DNA from: Loxodes magnus | Taxonomy: Eukaryota > Ciliophora > Karyorelictea > Loxodida > Loxodidae | DNA length: 64,000 nucleotides | Reading direction: 5' to 3' | Assembly (NCBI GenBank): GCA_946699065.1 | Contig: CAMPDV010001259.1 | Location: 62,001 to 126,000, forward strand | Made by a program: the position numbers and the translations under genes | The notes under the pieces: model-generated | What the model was told of the DNA's origin: nothing | Seen by the model: the letters and a program-made list of their open reading frames with translations, nothing else | Databases searched by the model: none | Shown here: one piece after another, positions 25,777-37,615 of the stretch | Layout: the number at the start of each line of letters is the position of its first letter | Position numbering within the stretch: position 1 is the stretch's first letter

Positions 25777-26600
25777 ATGTCAGCATTAAAATCAGGATTT
25801 TTCACGGCTCCAAAAAGGCAGGAGTTAGTGGTATTCTAGAGAGGCTAGGACCAGGAAAAGGGAATCAAAAGGGTCATCCATCAAATCGAATCTTCCACTT
25901 TTGAGGAAAAACCTAGGTAATAGGCTAAAAGTATTATGCGCTCGGAAGTCTCCAATCTCATCACAGAATAGCAAATAAACTTGATTAAATGATAAAAATG
26001 GTGCTAGATCTCCAAGAAGAGGTCAAAAAATTGAAGAAAGATAATAAGAAACTGATGGAAAAATTTGTAATGAAGAGGAAAGAGAATTGAGACTCATGAT
26101 CTAAAAAAGAGACCTTGATATATTTAAATATTTCACAAGATCTGAACAATTAATCATAACACTAACAATAGAAGCAGAAAGAACTGGTCAACAAGATAGA
26201 AAAAATAGAAGAAAATCAGCAAAAAGTGCAGCGTTAAATGGACCTTCAAGAATAAGGAAATGACCCAATGATAATCGAATAGAAAAGAACTCAAGATTTA
26301 AACTTAAACGAGAATCAAAAGACGTTATTATTGTAACTCTTGAACGCATCTTTGGAAAAAAGGCTAGAAATTAAAAAAATTTAAATAAGAAAACTGAAAC
26401 TAATAGAAGAATTTGGAGAATAAGAAAAAGATGCAACAACAACCAAAACTAGCAAGGAAAAGATTACAGTGCAACAAATTTGAAAACATTTTAAAGAAAA
26501 AAGATACCAATCATTATCTAAGCGAAAGGATATCTCATTACAGTATGTATAGCAAGGAGAAGAGTAGTAGAAAAATTTAAACTTTTATATTTAGCCTATT
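25777..26600 (+). pseudogene. LINE ORF1, type 1, decayed
   Basis: Begins MSALKSGFFTAPKRQEL and contains SEVSNLITEQQINLIK, then after a frameshift VLDLQEEVKKLKKDNKKLME and LNISQDLNNQSQ, all aligning with the ORF1 copies at 12360-13074 and 33595-34480. The coiled-coil part is well preserved but the zinc knuckle expected near 26400-26500 is not recognisable. It lies upstream of an ORF2 3' fragment (27100-27560) in the same orientation, so the two may be remains of one LINE with a decayed middle. Confidence 0.6.
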
Positions 26601-27560
26601 GAAAAATCTAGAGGTTGGTGGGAAAGAGACTGAAATATCTCCAATAACGCGAAACATTTGACTATATTTTTTTAAAATCACTTATTTCTTTAATAATTTA
26701 TTGAAATTGTTCTTAATACAACTTATAATTATTTTGGCTTACTTGCTAGATACCTAAACCCTAAGACTATTACTGATTTGCTTATATATCTATATTTACC
26801 ATTGCAAGTCGAATTAGCATATCTAACATTTGGCTATTCTTACTTTTATATGTATTTATCTAGATCTTTAACTAATATCGAATGATCTTTTTCAAAATTG
26901 ACTGGTAAATATATTAATTTACTTCTAAAACCATTCTATCAACTTTCTTTTGAGATTTCTATTCCACCTAAGTCTCTTTTAGTTCCTTCACTTGCTTACC
27001 GAAATGATTTTGTTCATTGAAAATGTTTAGCTAATAATCCAAACTTGAAACTTATTCAAGACTGATATTGAAAACTTATAATGAATCCTACAAGCTACCA
27101 TTTAAATAGCTTAAAGGCTAAGAATGTCAATAACGTATTGATAATCCTATTGTATATGTGGATAGTATGATACATTCGAGCACATTTTTAGATGTTTATA
27201 CTATTCTAATATAAGAGATTGACATTCGTAAAAGATTGGGAATTTTTACTTAAGAAGACTTATATTATATGATTAAGGACTAATAAACTCCTTTCCAAAA
27301 TCTTATTTGAGATGTTTAGATTTATAAGTAAAAATATTTCACAAGAAGCTTATGTCAAGAAGACAAAAATTATTAGAAATTGGAAAAGTAAAGAAGGAAG
27401 AAATAAAAGATGAGACTATAACAAGAGTAATTAAAATTGATGAAACCAAGATTATAATTAAAAAGCATTAAAAACATTTACTAAGTTCTATAATTGAAGG
27501 AAGCAATTCTTACAGTTATAGATGTCAACAAAAACTCTTTTTTAGTTTAAAAAATTTAAA
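26600..27560 (+). pseudogene. LINE ORF2 C-terminal remnant
   Basis: At 27145-27235 one frame reads YCICGQYDTFEHIFRCLYY, a C-x-C...H...C finger that matches CTCGEYDRLEHI in the LINE ORF2 at 38767-38787 and a third copy at about 48730-49170. Downstream the sequence is nearly colinear with that third, inverted copy for about 450 bases, through a Lys-rich segment. Reverse-transcriptase motifs were not found upstream, so this is the 3' part of a decayed element. Confidence 0.55.
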
Positions 27561-27989
27561 ATTAAAAAATCTCCTAAATACATTATAAGCATGAGTGACA
27601 ACTATACGAAATCTACTTCTCTTGATGAGCACCATAGTAATAATAATTTGCCCAGTTAAAACACTGATTAGTATTCATTTATAAACTTATCAAAAAATTT
27701 AATTTTTAGAAATTATTTATGATAGAATAATATTGAAAACCTAGAAATAAAATACTATAATTATAAAATATAATTATAGTATTTTAATTATTAAAAGAGG
27801 TTAAGATAGGTTAACTAAAATTAAGAGGAAAAATAAAAAAATTTGCAAGTTATATTAAAAATTTTATAATTTAGCTAGTAAGTAGATTCTTAACGGTCAA
27901 AAGATGGTAAGTGGATTTGTTATTTTATTATATAAGAAGTGCTTTATAGAATATAAAATATATTTACCTATGGCAGAAAACGCTGAGAT

Positions 27990-28609
27990 TAAGAGGCAGA
28001 CTAATAGGTAACTAAGGAAAAATAGTAGATGGATTAATGTTCGACCTAAGTAAAGAAGAGAATTTTATTTTTGAACAATACTGCACGACAATAAAATTAG
28101 AATTAAAAATTGAAGACAAAAATATATTTATAGATGATGGTAATAATAATCAAAAAGGGAAGAAAAACATTAATCGTGCAATTTGAGAACATAGAGTATA
28201 CATAGAAGATAGAGAAAGAATGGAGTAAATGATAACAACTCTACAGTATAGAAAAACATGATTTGATGAATATATAGTAGGACCACCCAACTACCTGAGA
28301 TACAATAAAAATAGAAAAGAAGAAATACGCTACATATTTAGAATAAGAACGAGATGTAATGGGAGCCAGGATTGTTTAAAAGAAAGACACCTAGTTGCGA
28401 CAAGCAAATGCCCTTTCTGTAATGATGCAAGAGAAAACGAAAGGCATATCATAGAAAAATGCTCAGATTACAAAGAATCAATAAAACGTAGATAGATAGA
28501 AGACAGAAGAACAAGAGATATTGAAGAAGAAAATGATGAAGATATGGAACTAATAAGAGAAGAATTTTTATTACCTGAAGGCTTTCTTGAAGAAATAGAC
28601 ATGTATTGA
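27990..28609 (+). pseudogene. LINE ORF2 C-terminus, second type (5'-truncated copy)
   Basis: A coherent frame runs from about 27990 (GLMFDLSKEENFIFEQYCTT) to TGA at 28607-28609. It contains TWFDEYIVGPPNYLRYN, RTRCNGSQDCLKERH and KCPFCNDARENERHIIEKC. The last is the CxxC...H...C finger typical of the C-terminal zinc-binding region of non-LTR reverse transcriptases. Two internal TGA codons fall at likely Trp positions (T-x-FDEY and AI-x-EHR), while the final TGA ends the protein after EEIDMY. The polymerase domain is absent, as expected for 5' truncation during target-primed reverse transcription. The 3' hairpin and tail follow directly. Confidence 0.7.
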
Positions 28610-28680
28610 AACATTTATTAAAGAGCTGCGCACCAACGAGGTGCTACGCGCTCTATAATCAAATTTATTTATTTATTAAA
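28610..28680 (+). mobile_element. LINE 3' end: hairpin and ATTT tail shared with SINEs
   Basis: Eleven bases after the ORF2 stop begins AAAGAGCTGCGCACC, loop AACGA, GGTGCTACGCGCTCT, ATAATC (28620-28660), then an ATTTATTTATT tail. The arms pair as AGAGC with GCTCT, GCG with CGC and CACC with GGTG, with small bulges. The same structure ends all four SINE families in this window, so it is most likely the site recognised by this LINE's reverse transcriptase. Confidence 0.7.
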
Positions 28681-29690
28681 TTTGTTAAATAATAAGAAGG
28701 AAATGATACTATTTTTGAAGATTATAGAATGAGTGAATATTTCAAAATGAAAAGGAGATAAGGTGATTAATGGAATAAGGTATAAAGAATAATAATAATT
28801 AAAATTTAATATGTTTTTACCATATTTCATATAGTTAATAAAAAATGTTTTGCAACTTCCATCTCAATAATCTTGATTCAATTTTCTTTAATTTTTCCTT
28901 CTTCACTTGCTCACTAACCAAATTTTTCCAATAACTCTTCCTTGTTCCTCATTTTGCTCTAAGCTTTGGGTTCTTCTGCGAAGCAACTTTGAATGAAAGT
29001 ATACAATTCTTAAGTCAATTTATTAAAGTCATCTTCGATTAGGGAAGATAAGATAAATGCAATTTTGGTTGTAAGTTATAAGTTTAAGTAAATCGTAATC
29101 CTGAAAATTTTAAATCTTTCTATGAAAATGTTAATTTATTTAATCTTGAAATATTTAAAGCTACTGTTCTTTGTTTTGCTAAAAAGAAATACTAAATTAG
29201 AGTTGGAAACAGTTTAAGATTTCGTGTAAAGTTTTATATAAAATTTGAAATGCCTCATCGCAAGGTAATATTCAAAACGTAATCAATTCAAGTCAATAAA
29301 GCAAGATTCATTAAAAATAGAATTAGGATTTTGTAAAGCACATCTTGCTACTTTTCTTTAGCTAGTGATTATATTTTTTATACTCCGAAGAAAAGCCCAA
29401 GGAATTACTTCTGACCATACTCTGTCTTCGGTTGTATAAATGTTCAAAAAATCTATTTAAAGTTCTTTAGGAATAATAATTTAGATACTTATTTATTTAA
29501 ATTTGTTTAATTCTTTAAAATTTATTCAAGAACAATAATATTAACTTCGTCTTATTCTATTTTGAAAAGTCAATATTTCATAGTAAGATATTTTTTAAAC
29601 TCTTTTTGGTGTTAGTATGTATTTTTCAATCATTTTCCAAAACCTATTAAAAAATTAATTTAATTTAATTAACTTAATATTGTTTAAAAG
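28681..29690. other. AT-rich stretch, nothing recognised
   Basis: No domain or repeat recognised between the LINE 3' end and the ORF1 on the opposite strand. Confidence 0.4.
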
Positions 29691-29699
29691 CAGAATCAT

Positions 29700-30491
29700 A
29701 TCCGCAGTTCAAATAATAGGTCTAAAAGTTTAGTCCTTCTTATCAATTGTCTTGAGTTTCTCTTCCTTTCATTTCCTACCCCATAGCTGATTACATTAAA
29801 GTAAATCTACACTTGAAAATTCTCCCTTCTCGATCACATCATAGCCTCTGAGCTCTTTGTAACTCTCTAAGTCAGTATTATCTTTTAAATTATTGAATTT
29901 ATCTACAATTTTTTTGCAGATGATAACTACTTTTACAAAAGTAACATCGCTTTTTAGGTTTTCAGTTCTATTATATGTTACTATCGTCCTTTAGTAAATC
30001 TTTTCATTTTCAATGTCCATTCTATTATGCTAGGGAATCAGCTGACTCTATTGGCTTTATTTGCTCTATATTATGTTTTCAAGGAATTAATTTTACTCCT
30101 AAATCTTCTTTACTTAGGAGTTCGTCTGACTAAGTTGATCTTTTTAATAATTTCAGAGAGCAGTGTGTTCTCTTTCCTAATTGGCCATTCTAAGGTCTAG
30201 AGTATCCTAAAGCCCGTATTAAATCTGCTCAGTCAGCTTTTCATTTTCCTTTCGTAATTTTCTAACCTCTTCCTGGAGGTTTAACACCTTGACGAGCTAA
30301 TCCATGCTCATCTGACCAGTAGGGTTAAATTCGGAGACCTCCTGATGTAGGATAGACTTGACCTACTTCCGAGGCGGGAGTTGTCCCAGTATGGGTGGTT
30401 TTGAAGGTTTATTTGTTTCCTAACACTATTGTTAGGCACCAACCTCCTAGTTCTTTGGAGCTGGAAAGAATCCCTTTCGGAGGTTCGGCAT
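29700..30491 (-). pseudogene. LINE ORF1, variant with CCHC knuckle
   Basis: From ATG at 30491 the minus strand reads MPNLRKGFFPAPKNQE, a Pro/Gln-rich stretch, then LHQEVSEFNPTGQMSMDQLV and a coiled coil VLNLQEEVRKLRKENEKL. This matches the type 1 copy at 12360-13074, although the N-terminus differs. Near 29900-29960 a shifted frame gives the zinc knuckle CYFCKSSYHLQKNC, a perfect C-x2-C-x4-H-x4-C. One frameshift separates it from the coiled coil. The TGA at 30153-30155 (ALxNYQK) aligns with TGG in AFWNISQ of the 12.6 kb copy. Confidence 0.65.
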
Positions 30492-30494
30492 TTT

Positions 30495-31210
30495 TTTTTT
30501 GTTTATTAAAAAAAAATTAATTTAGCACTCTTATATAAGCTTTAAAAATTTTCCAAATTTATTCCGTCCCAAAATTTTCCTATAGTGTAAAACTCAGAGC
30601 AAAAAAAGGTTTTTTTTATTTTCGCAATTTTTAAGCTTTAGATAACACGAAAATTATAAAGGAAATAACATATATTAGCTATTATTGTAAATTTTTTTTT
30701 CTTGCTGTAAAAAACTTTAATTTACAAATAAAAAATTAATATGATGATATGAAATTCAATATATGCTTAAAATAAAATAACATGAAACTTAACAATTTAA
30801 TTAATCATCTCAAAATTCAAAAAAATCCTTGGACTTAGAACACAATTAAAACTTTTTTTATTAATGATATACTTAAAAATAAAAAAAAAATTTTGACTTA
30901 GAAATAAATAGCTTAAAATTAGAAAATTTTTTATAAAATAATTTGGAAAGTTATTTAAAAAAATAACTTAGAAAATTAACTTAAATTTATTATAATTAAT
31001 TAAATACTAATCAAAAAATATTATAAACTTGAAAAAGATTACAAAGCTAAAATCTTTTTTAACTTTAATAATGAAATCTATGAAATCAAGAAGAAACATA
31101 CTAAAAAATAAAAAAGAGAAATTTTAATTCTTAGATATAAAATTTTAAATATTATGTTAAAAAATTTCGCACTTCTATACTTCTTTATTCTCAGCATTCT
31201 TAAGCACACC
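30495..31210. other. A-rich intergenic island
   Basis: Very A/T-rich, with long A and T runs and almost no G+C. It separates an OR​F1 copy from the 3' end of the WD40 gene. No gene signal. Confidence 0.5.
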
Positions 31211-31212
31211 AT

Positions 31213-33369
31213 TCATTCTACAATTCTAAAATTTTAATCCATAGTCAGCATACATTCTATTCCAATATGTCTAAATAACTAATTAAAAATTAAACTTACC
31301 TAGACTTATTACTAACTAGCATTATTCTAAACGACATTTAATAACCTTCCCATATTCCATCTTCTAATGACGTAATCTTTTGTTGAACTTCCATTTTCTC
31401 AATGACCTGTACTCGATACCAACCAATTGTTGTCCTTAGAGAGAGATAAACTTCCTGCATAGTCCGAATTATTTAAGACACAGACACATTGCCCATTATT
31501 GATATTTCATATTCTTATGGTCTTGTCATAAGATCCTGATAAAATTTTCTTATTGCTCATTGAAAAAATAACTGATTCCACATAGGAAGTGTGTCACCGA
31601 AAATACTCTGAATGACTGGATATAGCCACAGCATATACATAATGTGTGTGACCACTCATGGTCTTACAGGTACCTGTCTTGACGTCCCATAGTTAGTACA
31701 TTGTTAAGTCTTAGAGTTCCATAGTCTCACCGTATTAATCTGCACTTCCCGATACGATGAACTCTGAATGACTGGATATAGCCACAGCATATACATAATG
31801 TGTGTGACCACTCATGGTCTTACAGGTACCTGTCTTGACGTCCCATAGTCTCACCGTCTAATCTGCACTTCCCGATACGATGAACTCTGAATGACTGGAT
31901 ATAGCCACAGCATATACATAATGTGTGTGACCACTCATGGTCTTACAGGTACCTGTCTTGACGTTCCATAGTCTCACCGTCTAATCTCTACTTCCCGATA
32001 CAATGAACTCTGAATCACTGGATATAGCCACAGAATATACAGAATTAGTGTGACCACACATGGTCTTACAGGTACCTGTATTGACGTTCCATAGTCTCAC
32101 CGTACAATCATGACTTCCCGATACGATGAACTCTGAATCACTGGATATAGCCACAGATAATACAGAATTTGTGTGACCACTCATGGTCTTACAGGTACCT
32201 GTCTTGACGTCCCATAGTCTCACCGTCTCATCATAACTTCCCGATACGATGAACTCATTGTTAGGTGAGATGGCAACCGAAGTGACAGTTGAGGAGTGTC
32301 CAGTGAATATGTGAGGATATTCCGTAGTGATAGAAGTGAGATTGGCGTTAGATAGGTCGCAGTTTATGAATTTAGTGTTACGGAGGTTAGCTGATGTTAG
32401 GTTGGATTTGGAAAAATTGCAGTTTGTGAAGGTGGTGTCCGAGAGATCTGAGTTAGATAAATCAATGTTTTGGAAATTTTATTACGTAAAGTTGTAATTC
32501 ATGTAGTTTAACATTGTTATAGCATTTGCAGCTGCTTATTACATTTAAGGTTGATTCTTAGCTATATTTTAAATCTATAAAAGAGATTATTTTAGCATTT
32601 ACTACGGTAATTCCTATTCCTTTCAAATCTTGAAATTTACTTAATCTAACTAATCCCTTACTTGTATAAATTTATCTAATAACTAACTCTATAACTGCTA
32701 AACTTAATTCACTAGCTACTTTATATACACTTAATACTATTCAATTGTCTTTTAATTTTTTTAATTTTAAACTCTTAATTTGCTATTTTCTTAAATGTAT
32801 TGTTTAAAGTTTATTATATTTTTTGTCTCAGTCTAAGCCTTTTAAATTTCAGCTTTAGTTTTTTCATTTAACTAATTTCAATCTAAACTTTGCATATCAA
32901 CATTTTCATCTCCTGCTTTTAATTTATTTTAAAGATCTTGTAATTAAACTCTCTCTTAATTATATGATTCTGATAAAGTTTTCAATTCTCTTTAAATGCT
33001 GTAAATGCTAGCCATATGCTATTATTCTAAGTCTTGGATAACTTAATTCACGCATTAGATTTTGGCATTATTTAAATTTAACAATTCTACATTTATCTCA
33101 TTCTCAAGCGATTATAATAGGTCTATTTTATTTGCTATCATGTTTTATTTTATAGTGTGTACTAACTTTTCATCACTTCTAAGCAAGGCAGGATGTTTTT
33201 TAGTAACTTAACCACAATCATTCATTAAACACTTTATTTACTACGACTATTAATGTTACCTTTAAGCACATTCAAAACACATCAAGTGATTACATGGTAG
33301 TATCATTGGTATCTTAACTTATATATCAAACTAACCCTTACAATCTTAACATTCGCTAATTTTAGACAT
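31213..33369 (-). CDS. RING-coiled coil-pentapeptide-WD40 protein
   Basis: A long frame, coherent under TAA/TAG = Gln. Domain order: RING-type finger at residues 1-50 (MSKISECQDCKGQFDI, LPCNHLMCFECAQ, KCLMNDC); Gln-rich coiled coil to about residue 280; pentapeptide-like repeats at about 290-345 (NIDLSNSDLSDTTF, CNFSKSNL, SANLRNTKF, CDLSNANL); then about seven WD40 repeats (SGHTNSVLSVAISSDSEF, IVSGSHDCTVRLWNV). Such a layout suggests a ubiquitin ligase whose propeller binds a target; this is inference. Internal TGA occurs at LDxNQLNEK, FKIxKEQELP, TIRIxNINNG (31507-31509, the canonical WD Trp) and GHxENG. WD units of 123 bp are nearly identical. A possible 21-nt GT-AG intron lies at 31279-31299, and TGA at 31213-31215 ends the frame homologous to the paralogue's end. 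The last repeats carry small insertions and deletions, so full integrity is not certain. Confidence 0.75.
31610..32270 (-). repeat. Near-identical 123-bp tandem repeats (WD40 units)
   Basis: Copies of a 41-codon WD40 unit begin (plus-strand landmark GAATGACTGGATATAGCC or GAATCACTGG) at 31610, 31766, 31889, 32012 and 32135. Spacing is exactly 123 bp except for one 156-bp interval that carries a 33-bp insertion. Units differ at only a few bases, far less than WD40 repeats usually do, which points to recent duplication or gene conversion inside the gene. Confidence 0.8.
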
Positions 33370-33594
33370 CTTAAAACTTTTTTATAACCTACCAAAAACA
33401 CTGAAATTAATATACTAACTTAAACCTTTAAACTTAGAAATAAACCTTTTAAACACTTAAGCACCATATAATTAAAATTTAGCTTTTATTAATAAAAAAT
33501 ATAATCATACAATAAAAAAAGGATTATTAAGCTTATTTTAAGATAAATCTATAGTTATGTTATTTTATAATTTTATGCTAATTTTGAAAAAAAA

Positions 33595-34480
33595 ATGGAA
33601 GGATTCAAAAGAGATTTCTACACCACCTACAAAAAGTTGGAGGGAAATCTGAATCCAATCTTGGATAGTCTTCTTTCCCTTAACCCTGACCTTTTTTCTT
33701 AATACTAATAACCTGGAGAGGAACAGAAATAAGATCAGAAGATAGCGCATGCAACATTCCAACCTCATAAGAGAAACCAAGGAAGAAGATGAAGTTTGGT
33801 CTTCACTAGAAGGTCTCAGAGTTTAATTCTTCTAGACAGATATGTATGGAATAGTTCATCAAAGTGGTACTGAACCTCCAGGAAGAGGTCAGGAAGCTGA
33901 AAAAGGACAATGACAAATTAATGGAGAGTCTGAAGAAACAAGAGGAAATCGAATCTAGACTCATGTCCCAGAAAAGATATTTAAAAGTTTTCTGAAGCAT
34001 TTCATAAGATCAAAACAACCAATCTTAAAGCTAGCAATAGAAGCAGACAGAAATTGGGAATAGAATAGAGAAAATAGAAGAAAACTAGAAAAAATTACAA
34101 CTTCAAATGAAGATAAGAGAGCATAAAAGTGACCCAATATTGATTGAAGAAGAAATTATCATAAATTCTTAAAGAAAATAGAGGCAAATAAAGATTAGAA
34201 AAAAATGCTTTTGTTGTGGAAGCTTGTGACATTTATATCGGAAATGTAAGAAGATCTAGCAGAAAAAAAGAACTATTGGATCCAAAAAGAAAGACTCGAT
34301 AAGAAGTAAGATTAAACCGAATGTATTGCAGTCCAATTGGAGAAATATATAAAATCAAGAAAGATGCGATACAACAAGAACAGGAAAGGAGAGGAGAGGA
34401 AGGTAACCTGGAAAATTCCGAGTTCCCAATATCGCTAAAATTGGTGCTGCCAAAAAATTTTATTTAACAGCAAGGAACAT
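33595..34480 (+). pseudogene. LINE ORF1, type 1
   Basis: Starts MEGFKRDFYTTYKKLEG, related to the MVEGF..GFYTTS start of other ORF1 copies. A frame change follows, then FIKVVLNLQEEVRKLKKDND and IESRLMSQKRYLKVF, then TGA at 33993-33995 where the 12.6 kb copy has TGG (AFWNISQ). Next comes SISQDQNNQSQ, IEKIEENQKKLQ and the zinc knuckle CFCCGSL-x-HLYRKC at 34205-34250, with x encoded by TGA (34227-34229). After another frame change SPIGEIYKIKKD matches the NGEIYKKK of type 2 ORF1. At least two frameshifts make it a pseudogene. Confidence 0.65.
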
Positions 34481-34819
34481 GAACTTCTGTCTTCCTGACG
34501 GGGTTGAAATACCTCAAAATGGAAAACTTAAATTTATATATTATTATTATAAATTTTGTTCTATTATTAATATATAATATAATAATAACTTATTAACGTG
34601 ATATCACCATTGTTTGAATTATCATGAAATAAAAATTTACTGTTTTTTCTGTATCTCTCAGTTTTTTTAATCGAAATTGATTACCTTCTTCTTGGTTTTC
34701 CTTTCGAAGGTTGTAGAATAAAACTATAGAGGAATTCTCATTCATGTGCAATAAATTTTTACATGAGTTCTAAATTTTTCTAAAATTAAACTATAAATTA
34801 AAATTGTTCTCAGTCTCAT

Positions 34820-35065
34820 CTTTTACAATCCACCCATGTAAAGGCATGATATCTCTAAGAATCCAACTTCAGAACTTGACAAATCAAGCTACGCTATTAA
34901 GTCGTTAGCCATTCTTTCATGCTACTAGAGAGAATCCTTGGGCAAGTTAGGTTTATCTCTAAAAGCCTCCACCCTTATCCGTGATGTCATTTAATACGAG
35001 ATTATTCATATGACTGTATACACTGCGACAGATTATCTATTAATTTGGCTAACGATTTAGTATGC
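34820..35065 (-). mobile_element. SINE-like retroposon, family C, 3'-less fragment
   Basis: Matches the middle of the family C copies at 9359-9745 and 46386-46781: the GGGCAAGTTAGG block, the CCACCC/CCGTGATG segment, TACGAGATTA and GACTGTATACACTGCG. The hairpin and tail at the lower-coordinate end are not recognisable, so the boundary there is uncertain. It lies just upstream of a family B copy in the same orientation. Confidence 0.5.
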
Positions 35066-35157
35066 TTATTTATTATAATAATAATATTATGCAAATTTTA
35101 ACTTAAATTTTATGCTTTAAAAGAAATGTAACTACAAAAATGAAAATAAATAGACTC

Positions 35158-35480
35158 GATTATAGAGCGCGTTGCACTCTCGATGGTATACAGCTCTTTA
35201 AATTAATTTTATTCAAAGTTAATAACATTTCTCATTGGATGTATTCTTCATTACTTCACTCCTTTGGAAATTCTGTCTTCTTATAGGGTATGATCGAAGT
35301 GATGTCCCAAGAGATCTAATCGTCTGACATCTTTCATCAACCGTTACTCAATACCTCCTGTTTTTTCCTATTTGGTTCCTGCCAAGATTCTTGCTCAGTT
35401 TGTTGCCCCTGAAGTACTTCCTGATACTTGATTTTAAGTTAATCTCAGTTGGAGGATTACTCCTTCCTATTTAAAATAAA
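35158..35480 (-). mobile_element. SINE-like retroposon, family B copy 1
   Basis: Minus-oriented, with the hairpin at 35158-35200 (TATAGAGCGCGTTGCACTCT, then GGTATACAGCTCTTTA) and the 5' end at CCTATTTAAA near 35475. The body shares GGTTCCTGCCAAGATTCTTG and the GACATCTTTCATCA block with the other B copies at 37291, 49839, 58689 and 59421. Confidence 0.65.
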
Positions 35481-37290
35481 TAATATAATAAAATATAAAA
35501 ATCAATAAAGTGTATAATATAAAAGCTATTATACCAATTACTTTAGTACTAGAAAACTAAAATACATATTTAGCAAATTTTAGAACTGATTGATATAAAA
35601 CAAATTAAACTAATTAGCAGAGATAACTGAATAGTTAGTTCTTCAAACTAAAAAATAATTATTTAGATTTGTCCTAGAAACAAGACATAGATAATTCACT
35701 GATTCAAAGGATGTTACTAGTATTGTAAGAGATATTAATATATTAAAGATAGAGTTTAGGAGTCTAAAAAATAAAAGCCAGTAGATTTATACAATGGAAA
35801 ATAGCAAATAAAAAGTATTGCAATTTATATGCAATATTATAGAGATAAATTAAAAAAGCTTTAACTAAATCTTTGATAAATATTACATTTTCACTAAAAA
35901 AAGAAATTAAGAAATACTTAACATGACTGAAGAAAGATACCTATGGATATACAATTTTATTCTTGTATGAATAAATTTTAACATAAAGCAGAAAATGCAA
36001 ACGAAGATTTTAATAAAAATATTTAAATAAATAAAAAACTTTAAAGCAATTATAAATTTAATTAATTAAATCTATTATAAAACTTTATGCAAATAAATTC
36101 AACATTTTAAAATAATACTTTTAAAATATAGCAGTAAAAATGAAATTATAATTATTATAAAAAGTAACAAAAATATCTAAAAAATTAAAAAACTTTAATA
36201 ATTTTTACTGGCTAACATAAATTTAAAAAAAATGCGTGAATTGTTTTTAATTAAAAAATATTAAAAAAATTAATATAATGTTGAGTAGAATTAAAAAAAA
36301 TTTAAATTCAAATAAAAAATAAAAAATAGGATTGTATTGTTCATCAAATTTGTATTAAATTAAAGGTCTAAATAAGAAAAAATAAGAATAGAAATTCCTA
36401 AATTCATTTTAGTAATGAATTAACTCTACATTGTAAACTTTACTGATAAATTAAAATAATTATTACACTATTTTCTCCAAATTTAGAACATATACTTCTC
36501 ATGTAATAGCATACTACTGTTAGTAATACCTAAATCGAATATACATAATGCAAACGATGATGTATTTAAGTTCTATTATAAACGATTAGTGAAAGCTATA
36601 ATTTCGTAGTTCTTGATTGTAACTGTATGAAGATAATTTCATGGAAAAATAAAGACCTCAAAATTATAGATGAAAATTTTCAACGAGTTTATTCAATTTA
36701 TGATGGAAGGCGAAGAAGTATCTAACATCTATGTGAAACCAATTATCACTGAAAAGCCATTTATATTATTGTTAGAATCTAGTAAACAGATAAATAAATG
36801 ATAATCCTATTGGCATTTATACATTTCCTCAGGCATTACTTACATACTTAATGAACTGAGTATTTATGTTTAAAAAAAGCAAATTAAAACCTCTCTGTCA
36901 TCTACACAAAACTCTCTAAAAGCCAGTTAAAATATTTAAAAGTCTATGTCAGCTGGCTGTTTTTTAATCATACTAATAAGAGGTTAAGATCGCATTTAAG
37001 ATACTGAGCTTATTAGTCTTAAAAATAAATTTTTCTATTAAGGAGTATCAATATACAAATAACTTGCGTACATTTATCTGACTCTTAAATATGGAGAAAA
37101 AAAATCCGTTAAAAAAGCAAAGATTATCAAAATATGGTATAAAAAATTTAATAAAACTATTATAAATAAAATTAATCTAAATTAAAATAAAAGAAAATAA
37201 ATCAAATTATTAAATTTTTAATTAGTTTATCAAAAAAATGAAATTACATTTTTATTTACATAAATAATTATATATATATATTATATTAAA
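35481..37290. other. A-rich stretch, nothing recognised
   Basis: AT content is very high, with many A runs. No protein motif, RNA or repeat recognised. Confidence 0.45.
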
Positions 37291-37607
37291 ATAAATAGGG
37301 AAGAGCAATACTCCAATCGAAATTGACTTAAGAACTGGCACCAAAAGGTAACCTTATACGAAGAACTGTGCAAGAATCTTGGCAGGAACCAAGAGAAGAC
37401 AAGACTGAAGAGACATCAAGTAACGTTAATGATGAAAGATGCCAGATATTAAGGTCTCTTAAGGAGCATTTCGATAACGGCCATATAGAAGACAAGATTC
37501 GCAAAGGATGCTAGCACTGTGAAAGGTTTCAGAAATGAAATTTTTTAGCATTAAAAAATCTTTTTTAAAGAGCTGCGCTTCATTAAAGTACTACTCGCTC
37601 TTTAATC
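37291..37607 (+). mobile_element. SINE-like retroposon, family B copy 2
   Basis: Starts AAATAGGGAAGAGCAATAC and ends with a diverged hairpin (37567-37607: AAAGAGCTGCGCTTC, ATTAA, AGTACTACTCGCTCT). Shares ATCTTGGCAGGAACCAAG and GATGAAAGATGCCAGATA with the other family B copies. A tail of T-rich sequence follows. Confidence 0.65.
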
Positions 37608-37615
37608 TTATTCAT

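Noticed and set aside
31610-32270. Regular 123-bp repeats as a possible CRISPR-like or satellite array
   Set aside because: The unit is exactly 41 codons of a WD40 repeat in frame with the gene around it; there are no spacers.
34000-34560. An ORF2 expected downstream of the ORF1 at 33.6 kb
   Set aside because: No endonuclease or reverse-transcriptase motif was found before the SINE copies at 34.8 kb.
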